Origin: Asaia bogorensis
GTDB taxonomy: Bacteria; Pseudomonadota; Alphaproteobacteria; Acetobacterales; Acetobacteraceae
Assembly (NCBI GenBank): GCA_945886995.1
Contig: CAMCZJ010000001.1
Coordinates: 1-47,145, forward strand
DNA: 47,145 nucleotides
Direction: 5' to 3'
Shown here: positions 40,543 through 47,145 of the stretch, in pieces
Layout: every line of letters begins with the position of its first letter
Position numbering within the stretch: position 1 is the stretch's first letter
Made by a program: the position numbers and the translations under genes
The notes under the pieces: generated by a model
Database searches by the model: none
What the model was told of the DNA's origin: nothing
What the model saw: the letters and a program-made list of their open reading frames with translations, nothing else

Positions 40543-42612
40543 ATGTCTGAAACGCTGGTTCCATCATGGTTGCGACGGGCCCAACCCGGCAATGATGTGT
40601 GGCTGGCGCTTGGCGTTGCGTTGTTGCTTGTTGTCCTTATCGTACCGCTACCCGTTATTCTGCTTGACCTTGGCTTGGCAATTTCCATCACGCTTTCCGT
40701 GCTGGTGCTGATGACATCGCTGTTTCTTACGCGCCCGCTTGATTTCACTTCCTTCCCGACCTTGCTGCTGCTGAGCACGCTTTTGCGCCTGTCGCTGAAC
40801 GTGGCGACCACACGCATCATTCTGACCCATGGCCATGAAGGCCCTGATTCTGCCGGCCATGTCATTTCGGCCTTTGGCGGCTTTCTGATGGGCGGCGATG
40901 TGGTGGTGGGGATGATCGTCTTCTTCATCCTGCTGATCGTGAATTTCGTTGTCATCACCAAAGGCAGCGGGCGTATTGCGGAAGTTGCCGCCCGGTTCAG
41001 CCTGGATGCGATGCCCGGCAAGCAGATGGCGATTGATGCCGATCTTTCGGCGGGGCTGATTGAGGAAGGCGAAGCCCGGCATCGGCGCAAGGAGCTTGAG
41101 GCCGAAACAGGGTTTTATGGTGCGATGGATGGTGCCGCGAAATTCGTCCGCGGCGATGCCATCGCCGGGCTGATCATCACCGCCATCAATCTGGTGGGTG
41201 GCATTGCTATAGGTATTGGCCGCCACGGCATGGCCTTTGGTGAGGCCGTTACCACATTTTCGATGCTCACGGTGGGCGATGGGCTGGTCACGCAAATTCC
41301 AGCGCTGCTGGTTTCGGTCGCTGCCGGTATCGTAGTGACCAAAGGCAGTACGGAAGGTACAGCCGATAAGGCACTGATCCAGCAATTGGCTTCTAGCCCC
41401 AAGCCACTTGCCATCGCCGCCGGAGCGTCGGGCCTTATGGCCATCATGCCGGGAATGCCCTTCCTGCCCTTCGTCGCCCTGGCGGGTGCCGCGGGTTATG
41501 GCGCTTGGCGGCTTATGCAGGCCGAAGAGAAGCGTCAGAGCGCCGCACTTGCGCCGCCATTACCAACGCCGGAGGCTGACCAGCCCATCGCCGAATCCCT
41601 CAAGATGGATCTCCTGCGGTTGGAATTGGGTTATGGGCTGCTCTCACTTGCCGCCGGTGATGCACCGCGCCTGACGGAACAGATCAAGGGTCTGCGCCGA
41701 ACCATCGCGCAGGAAATGGGCTTTATCCTGCCTTCCGTGCGGATTCAGGATAACCTTTCACTGCCTTCCGATACCTACAGCATCAAGGTGAAGGAAATTG
41801 AGGCGGGCCGAGGCCAATTGCGCCACCCCATGCTGCTAGCGATTGACCCATCCGGCGGCATGCCAGATATGCCCGGCGAACGTTGTACGGAACCTACCTT
41901 TGGTCTGCCTGCGCTTTGGATTGACGAAACACGGCGTGAGGAAGCACTTGCGCGCGGTTGTACGGTAGTGGACTGTGCCGGCGTGGTGGCCACGCACATC
42001 ACTGAAATTGTGCGTGAGCATATGTCCGAACTTCTTTCCTTCGCGGAAACCCAGAAATTGTTGGATGAATTGCCCGCGGAACAGAAGAAGCTTGTGTCCG
42101 ATCTTGTGCCGCAACCGATTGGCGTGGGCGGCATTCAGCGTATCTTGCAAAGCCTTTTGACCGAACGCGTTTCCATCCGTGACCTGCCAACCATTCTGGA
42201 AGGCATTCAGGAAGCCAATGCCGGTGGCGCGCGCACCGTCGCTGCCATTCTAGCCATTGTCCGCCAGCGCCTTGCGCGGCAGTTATCTGATGCGGCGCGT
42301 GGGCCGGAAGGTTATGTGCCCATGATCACGCTCTCGGCCGATTGGGAAGTGGCCTTTACCGAAGCGCTGATTGGCCCCGGGGATGATCGCCAGCTTGCCA
42401 TGGCACCTTCCAGGCTTTCCGATTTCATGCAGAAGCTGCGCGACGTCTTCGATAACGCCAATGCCATGGGGGAACAGCCCGTGCTGGTCTGTTCAGGTAC
42501 CATTCGTGCCCATGTCCGCGCCATTGTTGAACGTTTTCGTCCCTCCACCCCCGTATTGGCGCATACGGAAATTCATCCGCGCGCGCGGATACGCACTGTA
42601 GGTTCGCTTTAG
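40543..42612 (+). CDS. flhA: Flagellar export gate protein FlhA
   Basis: A 689-residue export-gate protein. About eight membrane helices fill the N-terminal half (LALGVALLLVVLIVPLPVILLDLGLAISI..., VMTSLF, FVVITKGSGRIAEVAARFSLDAMPGKQMAIDADLSAGLI is the conserved FHIPEP-type loop). The C-terminal half is the cytoplasmic nonamer-ring domain, with LVPQPIGVGGIQRILQSLLTERVSIRDLPTILEG and HTEIHPRARIRTVG at the end. It begins five bases after flbD and is followed by flhF. Confidence 0.97.
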   Translation: MSETLVPSWLRRAQPGNDVWLALGVALLLVVLIVPLPVILLDLGLAISITLSVLVLMTSLFLTRPLDFTSFPTLLLLSTLLRLSLNVATTRIILTHGHEGPDSAGHVISAFGGFLMGGDVVVGMIVFFILLIVNFVVITKGSGRIAEVAARFSLDAMPGKQMAIDADLSAGLIEEGEARHRRKELEAETGFYGAMDGAAKFVRGDAIAGLIITAINLVGGIAIGIGRHGMAFGEAVTTFSMLTVGDGLVTQIPALLVSVAAGIVVTKGSTEGTADKALIQQLASSPKPLAIAAGASGLMAIMPGMPFLPFVALAGAAGYGAWRLMQAEEKRQSAALAPPLPTPEADQPIAESLKMDLLRLELGYGLLSLAAGDAPRLTEQIKGLRRTIAQEMGFILPSVRIQDNLSLPSDTYSIKVKEIEAGRGQLRHPMLLAIDPSGGMPDMPGERCTEPTFGLPALWIDETRREEALARGCTVVDCAGVVATHITEIVREHMSELLSFAETQKLLDELPAEQKKLVSDLVPQPIGVGGIQRILQSLLTERVSIRDLPTILEGIQEANAGGARTVAAILAIVRQRLARQLSDAARGPEGYVPMITLSADWEVAFTEALIGPGDDRQLAMAPSRLSDFMQKLRDVFDNANAMGEQPVLVCSGTIRAHVRAIVERFRPSTPVLAHTEIHPRARIRTVGSL

Positions 42613-42662
42613 TGTTGTTCCCCCTAGCAATCTTCGCTACGGCGCACTGGGGCTGCTGATAC

Positions 42663-43583
42663 ATGCGGCTCAAGATTTTTCATGGCGCCAATATGGCCGA
42701 AGCCATGACACAGATCCGCACGGAACTGGGCGTGGATGCCATTATCCTGGAACAGCGCCGCACTCGCCTTGGCGTGGAAATCACGGCGGCGCTGGAACCG
42801 GAAGAACCGCTGCTGATCCAGCCTGCCTTCAGGCCGGTGTCGCTCAGCCTTTCAGGGCCGCTCGATTTTCACAACCTGCCGTCGAATATGGTGCAGACCT
42901 TGGCCGCCGCGCCGCTACCGCAAAGCCTGGCTGAAGCGCTGGTATTCGTGCCCCTGCCTCTTGGGCGGGAAAGGCCGCTTTTGCTGGCAGGCCCACCTGG
43001 CGCCGGAAAAACCCTGACCACGGCGAAGCTTACCGCACGCATGGTGCTGCAAGTTGACGCTCCTTTGGTCATTACCACCGATGGCCAGCGTGCCGGCGCG
43101 GTGGAACAGCTTGCCGCCTTCACCCGAGTCTTGGGCGTGACACTGGCGGTGGCGCCAACCCCCGCTGTGCTGGCCAAGGCCTTGGCGCATCGCAACAATG
43201 GGCAGCCAGTGCTGATTGATACCGCCGGCTGCGATCCCTTCAATGAGAATCAGGCCCGCCAATTGCGCCAATTGGCGGTTCAGGCCGGGGCGGATATCGT
43301 CTTGGTGTTGCCTGCCGGCCTTGATGCTTCTGAGGCCGCTGATCTTGCCCGCGCATTTGCCGCGCTTGGCGCGCAGCATCTTTTGCCGACGCGCCTTGAC
43401 GTGGCACGGCGGCTGGGCGGGATAGTGATGGCGGCCAAGGCGGGGCCGCTTGCGCTCACGGACGCGGGCATTGGCCCAGAGGTCGCCGATGGGCTTGAAG
43501 CACTGACCCCGGAAGGGCTGGCGTCGCGCTTGCTTTCCTCTGCACAACGCGGGACTGCCACGTCCGGTAAGGAAGATTCCTAA
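42663..43583 (+). CDS. flhF: SRP-type GTPase FlhF
   Basis: A 306-residue protein; FlhF sets flagellar position, usually at the pole. It opens MRLKIFHGANMAEAMTQIRTELGVDAIILEQRRTRLGVEI, the FlhF N-terminal signature, then has a shortened B/N linker, and the G domain with GPPGAGKTLTTAKL (about residue 110), TTDGQRAGAVEQL and IDTAG (about 184). It is shorter than many FlhF proteins (350-450 residues), mostly in the linker. Its TAA overlaps the flhG ATG by one base. Confidence 0.9.
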   Translation: MRLKIFHGANMAEAMTQIRTELGVDAIILEQRRTRLGVEITAALEPEEPLLIQPAFRPVSLSLSGPLDFHNLPSNMVQTLAAAPLPQSLAEALVFVPLPLGRERPLLLAGPPGAGKTLTTAKLTARMVLQVDAPLVITTDGQRAGAVEQLAAFTRVLGVTLAVAPTPAVLAKALAHRNNGQPVLIDTAGCDPFNENQARQLRQLAVQAGADIVLVLPAGLDASEAADLARAFAALGAQHLLPTRLDVARRLGGIVMAAKAGPLALTDAGIGPEVADGLEALTPEGLASRLLSSAQRGTATSGKEDS

Positions 43584-44344
43584 TGTCGCAAGGTCTTTTT
43601 ACGCGCTCCGCTGGACGAATGATCGTGGTCGCCTCCGGGAAAGGGGGGGTGGGCAAGACTTTGTTGTCAATCAGCCTGGCCCAAGCCCTCGCCCGTCAGG
43701 GGCGGCGCGTGCTGGTGGCCGATGCTGATCTGGGTCTTGCCAATATTGACGTGCAGCTTGGCATTCAACCGGAACGGGACCTTGCCGGGGTGCTGGCCGG
43801 CAGGCTGACCACCATTGAAGCCGCCACCCCCATCACCAATGCCGGGTTTCACGTGCTGGCAGGGCATTCTGGCTCTGGCGCGCTGGCCTCACTCAGTCCG
43901 GCGGCTTTGGACGCCTTCCTCGCTACGCTAAATGGCGCGCGGCAGCATTGGCAGGATGTGGTGGTGGATCTCGGCGCCGGGCTTGATATGGCACAAAGGC
44001 GCATTGCGGCGTCTGCGGATTTATTGCTGGTGGTCGCGACCGAAGAACCCACCAGCATGACGGATGCCTATGCTGTGCTGAAACTGCATAGCATGGATAA
44101 TCCGAAGGGTATTTCGCGCATCGTGATCAATATGGCGGATGACCGCGCAAGCGGGCAGCGCACCTATGAAGCGCTGCGCCGCGCTGCTGGTGCCTTCCTC
44201 AAGCGAGACATTCCCTTGGCGGGGGTGGTGCGGCGTGATCCCAAGGTGCGTGACGCCATCCGTCATCAGACACCCTTGCTGACCCGCCACCCCAGCGCGT
44301 CAGCGGCTTTGGATATTGAGGCGATTGCGCAAACCTTGCGGTAG
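43583..44344 (+). CDS. flhG: MinD-like ATPase FlhG
   Basis: A 253-residue ParA/MinD-type ATPase that limits flagellar number and works with FlhF. The deviant Walker A GKGGVGKT lies at residues 20-27, followed by ADADLGLANIDVQLGI, VVVDLGAGLD and the EEPTSMTDAYAVLK motif characteristic of FlhG. Length is slightly below average. Last gene of the fliF-flhG operon; it converges with the MFS gene after 48 bases. Confidence 0.93.
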   Translation: MSQGLFTRSAGRMIVVASGKGGVGKTLLSISLAQALARQGRRVLVADADLGLANIDVQLGIQPERDLAGVLAGRLTTIEAATPITNAGFHVLAGHSGSGALASLSPAALDAFLATLNGARQHWQDVVVDLGAGLDMAQRRIAASADLLLVVATEEPTSMTDAYAVLKLHSMDNPKGISRIVINMADDRASGQRTYEALRRAAGAFLKRDIPLAGVVRRDPKVRDAIRHQTPLLTRHPSASAALDIEAIAQTLR

Positions 44345-44392
44345 GGTGTTTCGCGCGACGCGATTACCGAACCTTGTCGCGGCCCGCCCTGC

Positions 44393-45805
44393 TCATGAAC
44401 GGTAAGCGCGACGGTTGACGAAGAACCCAGCCACCATCAGGGCCCCGACCAGCGCCGCGCCGAAGCTGAAGATAACCCCGAAGGCGGCGCGAAATGCCTC
44501 CATCCCCATAAGGCCGCGCGCGGCGCCGGCCACTTCCAAGGCTGCGAAAACCGTGCTCAGCAGGGACGCTGCGGTCACAACGCCAAGCGTGCGTGAAACC
44601 TGCGCAAGGCTGCCCGCCACGCCGCGATCCTCACGCGGCATGCGCTCCAGCAAAAGATCCGTGACACTCACCTGAAACAGCCCAAGGCCGATGCCTTGCA
44701 GCGCCAGCGCCGCAACCAGCAGGGGAATCGCGCCGTCAGCAGCACCAATGCTGCCAATCAGCCAAAGCCCGGCAGAGGTCATCACGGAACCAATCAAAGC
44801 CAGCCGCGCGGCACTGATGCGCGCCAGCAAGGCGCCGGCGAAGGGAGAAGCCGCCATCGCCGCCAAATGCCCAATCGCCAGCACCAAGCCGCCCCAGCCC
44901 GCCGGCAAGGCCGCGCCATGCAGCAGCAGATAAGGCAGAAACAGCAGCACCGCGAAACAGGCGAAATTCACGACGGCCGTCGCAATACAGGCAAACAGGA
45001 AATCCGCGTCTCGGAAATAGCGCAGCGCAATCACCGGCCGCGCAATACGCCCAGCATGGCGGCCATACCACCAACCTAGCACCAAAAACCCAAGAGCCAG
45101 CGTCAAGGATAGCGGATTACCCGCCGCGATATCCGGCGCGCGATTAATGCCCAGCAGCAGGCAGCACATCATGCCCGTGATCAGCACTGCACCGGTCAGA
45201 TCAAAACTCTCGCGCTCTGCCGCGCGCGGTGGAGCGCGCAGAAAGACACTCAAGGCCAGCGCAAAAGCCGCGAGCGGCGCACGATACCAATAAACCGCCG
45301 ACCAGCCGAAATGCTCCACCAGCACGCCACCAATCAGCGGCCCAAGCCCGCCACCCGCGGCAAAGCCAAAGGCGTAAAAGCCCAGAATACGTGGGCGCAA
45401 AGCCTCGGTGAAATGGCTGGTCGCCAGCGCAGGGCCGCACCCAATCACCAGCGCCGCGCCAATGCCCTGCATGACGCGCGCCGCCAAAAGCCAAGCGTAG
45501 TTTTCCGCCGTGGCGCAAAGGATGAAGGCCAGAATGCTCCAGGCCAGCCCCAATCGAAACACGCGCAAATAGCCGAAAATATCGCCAAGCCGGCCAATGC
45601 CTAGCATCAGGCTGCCATAGGTCAGCACATAGCAGATCACCACCCATTGAATGCCGGTGCGCCCAAGTTCGAAACGCTCGGTAATCGCTGGAAAGGCGAT
45701 ATTCACGGATGTATCCAGCGGTACAATCATCGTACCGATCGCGATGATGACCAGCACCAGAATGCCCGGTGCGCCAATACGGGGAAGTGTGCCCTCAGCG
45801 CGCAA
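44393..45805 (-). CDS. MFS transporter, DHA2-like
   Basis: A multidrug-efflux-type major facilitator with about 14 hydrophobic segments. The first helix ILVLVIIAIGTMIVPLDTSVNIAFPAI is DHA2-like; motif A appears as GRLGDIFGYLRVF, and motif C as GFAAGGGLGPLIGG. The start is uncertain: there is no ATG before the first helix, so a TTG at 45805 (470 residues), overlapping the azlD stop region, is chosen provisionally; TTG at 45820 is an alternative. The open frame extends much further upstream, but that part overlaps azlD out of frame and is not MFS-like. Substrate unknown. Confidence 0.88.
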   Translation of the reverse strand: MRAEGTLPRIGAPGILVLVIIAIGTMIVPLDTSVNIAFPAITERFELGRTGIQWVVICYVLTYGSLMLGIGRLGDIFGYLRVFRLGLAWSILAFILCATAENYAWLLAARVMQGIGAALVIGCGPALATSHFTEALRPRILGFYAFGFAAGGGLGPLIGGVLVEHFGWSAVYWYRAPLAAFALALSVFLRAPPRAAERESFDLTGAVLITGMMCCLLLGINRAPDIAAGNPLSLTLALGFLVLGWWYGRHAGRIARPVIALRYFRDADFLFACIATAVVNFACFAVLLFLPYLLLHGAALPAGWGGLVLAIGHLAAMAASPFAGALLARISAARLALIGSVMTSAGLWLIGSIGAADGAIPLLVAALALQGIGLGLFQVSVTDLLLERMPREDRGVAGSLAQVSRTLGVVTAASLLSTVFAALEVAGAARGLMGMEAFRAAFGVIFSFGAALVGALMVAGFFVNRRAYRS

Positions 45806-46115
45806 GGTACCAGGCTTCAAACGCGCCGAGCCCCGCCATGGCGCCAACCCCAACCAGGATCGCCGCTGCCACGCTGCGCGAGAAATACTGCACCGCCACC
45901 ACCGCCACTGCCGCCACCCAACCCTTCCAGCCATGCGCCGCGAGTGCCGGCATGGCATAGGCCATGAAAATCGGCCCGGGCAGATGCTGCAAGACCACTT
46001 CCACATAACGGGGTGGGCGGAGCGCGCGAAACAGCGCATAGCCGCCAGCGCGACACAGGTAAGTCGCCACCGCCATGCCGATAATGGCGAGCAGCACATC
46101 AGGGCGAAGGGTCAT
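45795..46115 (-). CDS. azlD: Branched-chain amino acid exporter subunit AzlD
   Basis: A 106-residue small membrane protein with about four hydrophobic segments. MTLRPDVLLAIIGMAVATYLCRAGGYALFRAL is the AzlD signature, followed by the RYVEVVLQHLPGPIFMAYAMPAL segment. It pairs with AzlC to form an export system for branched-chain amino acids or their analogues. The ATG at 46115 overlaps the azlC stop by four bases; the longer open frame upstream is not used. Confidence 0.92.
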   Translation of the reverse strand: MTLRPDVLLAIIGMAVATYLCRAGGYALFRALRPPRYVEVVLQHLPGPIFMAYAMPALAAHGWKGWVAAVAVVAVQYFSRSVAAAILVGVGAMAGLGAFEAWYLAR

Positions 46116-46834
46116 TCCCGGCGCAACTCCAACCATGCCCCCAGCGCCGCACCAGCAAAGGCGCCAATTAGCAAGGGCCAAGGCGACCCAAGCCCCACCT
46201 TCCAGGCCAATACCGCCAGCGCGCCCGCCAAAACCCAAGGCCAGAAATCCCGCCGCACTCCGCGCCAGAGCGGCACGAGTATCGCCACAAAAGTCGCGAT
46301 GGCCGCAAAGTACAGCGGATGCCCCGCCGGAAATCGCACCGCCGAGCCCAGAATATGCCCAAGGCTGACTGAGATATTCCAAAAGCACCAAAGCGTCACG
46401 CCAATGCCCAGCAGATACCCGGCATCGCGCCCGCCGCGCCGTTGCTCGGCAGCGGAAAGCGCGAAGGCGTGATCCACCATGAAGGCAAGGCTGCCCCAAA
46501 GCTTCACGCCGCGCAGCTTATCGAGCCAAGGCGCCAAAGCCGCACCCATCGGTGCCATGCGGATATTCACTACAATCGCGGCGATGGTGGCAGCCATAAT
46601 CGGCGCCGGTTCGGACCAAAGCTCCAAAGCCAGCAATTGCGAGGATCCCGCGAATAGCAGCGCGGCCATCAGCACAGTTTCCAGCCAGGAAAGCCCCTTC
46701 TGGTCGGAAATCACCCCCACCACTAAACCAAACGGAAAGGTGCCAATCACCAGGGGCAAGGCGGTGCGGACACCACGCGCCACGCCATGCCGGGTGAAGA
46801 CCACCGGTCCTTTAACTTCAGTCTGATCACTCAT
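46112..46834 (-). CDS. azlC: Branched-chain amino acid exporter subunit AzlC
   Basis: A 240-residue membrane protein. The GVARGVRTALPLVIGTFPFGLVVGVIS opening, LFAGSSQLLALEL, and the NIRMAPMGAALAPWL motif are hallmarks of the AzlC family. Multiple hydrophobic segments follow. ATG at 46834 overlaps the recX stop as ATGA; the open frame upstream of it reads through recX out of frame and is not used. It overlaps azlD by four bases. Confidence 0.93.
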   Translation of the reverse strand: MSDQTEVKGPVVFTRHGVARGVRTALPLVIGTFPFGLVVGVISDQKGLSWLETVLMAALLFAGSSQLLALELWSEPAPIMAATIAAIVVNIRMAPMGAALAPWLDKLRGVKLWGSLAFMVDHAFALSAAEQRRGGRDAGYLLGIGVTLWCFWNISVSLGHILGSAVRFPAGHPLYFAAIATFVAILVPLWRGVRRDFWPWVLAGALAVLAWKVGLGSPWPLLIGAFAGAALGAWLELRRE

Positions 46835-47145
46835 TCGCGCCGGCCTGAAAGCAGCATTTCTTCGGCTTCGGCCGGGTCCATCGCCAAGGCGCGGCGCGCA
46901 ACGCCTTGGGCAAAGCCCCCGCGCGCCAGCGCTGCCAGCGCCTTCATCCGCGCTGTCGCATCGGCTGCCACGCGCGCAAAGGGCCCAACCCGGCGGCGGC
47001 GACAAAAGGCCAGCGCGGCCAGCAGCTCAGTCTCCTCACCTTCGGGCAGGGCGGCGGCGGCGGTCTCGGTCTCGATCCCCTTGGCGGCGAGGTGCGCGGC
47101 AATGGCGCGGCGGGAATGGCCGGAACGTGCCAGGCGCCGGGCTCG
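46831..47145 (-). CDS. recX: RecX-family regulatory protein, 5' part missing
   Basis: Open from the right window edge to the TGA at 46831-46833, giving 104 residues without the N-terminus. The visible part begins RARRLARSGHSRRAIAAHLAAKG and continues LAALAFCRRRRVGPFAR, MKALAALARGGFAQGVARRAL and AEAEEMLL, the three-helix repeats typical of RecX, which modulates RecA filaments. A LexA-type site, if any, would be outside the window. Its stop overlaps the azlC start as ATGA. Family call is good, but rests on the C-terminal two-thirds only. Confidence 0.85.
   Translation of the reverse strand, partial: RARRLARSGHSRRAIAAHLAAKGIETETAAAALPEGEETELLAALAFCRRRRVGPFARVAADATARMKALAALARGGFAQGVARRALAMDPAEAEEMLLSGRRE

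Noticed and set aside
45806..46099. N-terminal extension of the MFS frame
   Set aside because: Overlaps azlD in another frame; Trp/Cys/Arg-rich and not membrane-transporter-like.

Overview
The window looks like chromosome of a GC-rich, flagellated alphaproteobacterium, most likely Rhodospirillales/Acetobacteraceae (Roseomonas-like). This is inferred from the alphaproteobacterial flagellar regulators FlbT, FlaF and FlbD and a CckA-like kinase, the fliF-fliG-fliH-fliN-flbD-flhA gene order known from Caulobacter, an orphan Bug-family solute-binding protein, and a small trimeric-type porin. No insertion sequence, prophage or CRISPR array was seen.

Layout. Bases 1-12.1 kb hold housekeeping and accessory genes: a 5'-truncated DEAD-box helicase, an MsbA-like ABC exporter, an SDR oxidoreductase, a small unknown gene with a clear terminator, a tripartite-tricarboxylate-type binding protein, a glycosyltransferase, dgoK, trpS, a YggS-type PLP protein facing a degenerate ThiE-like gene, and a porin with its own terminator. 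Bases 12.2-18.6 kb form flagellar block 1. On the minus strand flgB-flgC-fliE-fliQ-fliR-flhB run into a CckA-like hybrid kinase; on the plus strand are an unknown gene, fliO and fliP. Bases 18.6-25.9 kb interrupt it with a MacAB-like ABC/adaptor operon, tRNA-Thr(CGT), a GMC oxidoreductase, a nitronate-monooxygenase remnant, a UPF0178 protein and tsaD. Bases 26.2-44.3 kb are flagellar block 2. On the minus strand are flagellin-flbT-flaF and flgE-flgK-flgL; on the plus strand are fliK-flgD and fliF-fliG-fliH-fliN-flbD-flhA-flhF-flhG. The window ends with a minus-strand recX(partial)-azlC-azlD-MFS cluster.

How the genes fit together. FliP/Q/R/FlhA/FlhB/FliO build the export gate, FliF/G/N the MS-ring and part of the switch, and FliH part of the export ATPase complex. 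FlgB/C/FliE form the proximal rod, FlgD/E/FliK the hook, FlgK/L the hook-filament junction, and flagellin the filament. FlbT and FlaF control flagellin output after transcription. FlhF and FlhG set pole and number. FlbD is the sigma-54 activator for late genes. Divergent sigma-54-type promoters flank a palindrome between flgE and fliK, which fits FlbD control. Genes for fliM, fliL, fliI, fliJ, flgA, flgF-I, motAB and fliX are not in the window and must lie elsewhere.

The points most worth a second look are a 34-codon frame that exactly fills the fliQ-fliR gap, a module-like insertion in the hook protein, two alternative occlusions of the flagellin ribosome-binding site, and the divergent sigma-54 promoter pair. 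No wholly new multigene system was recognised.
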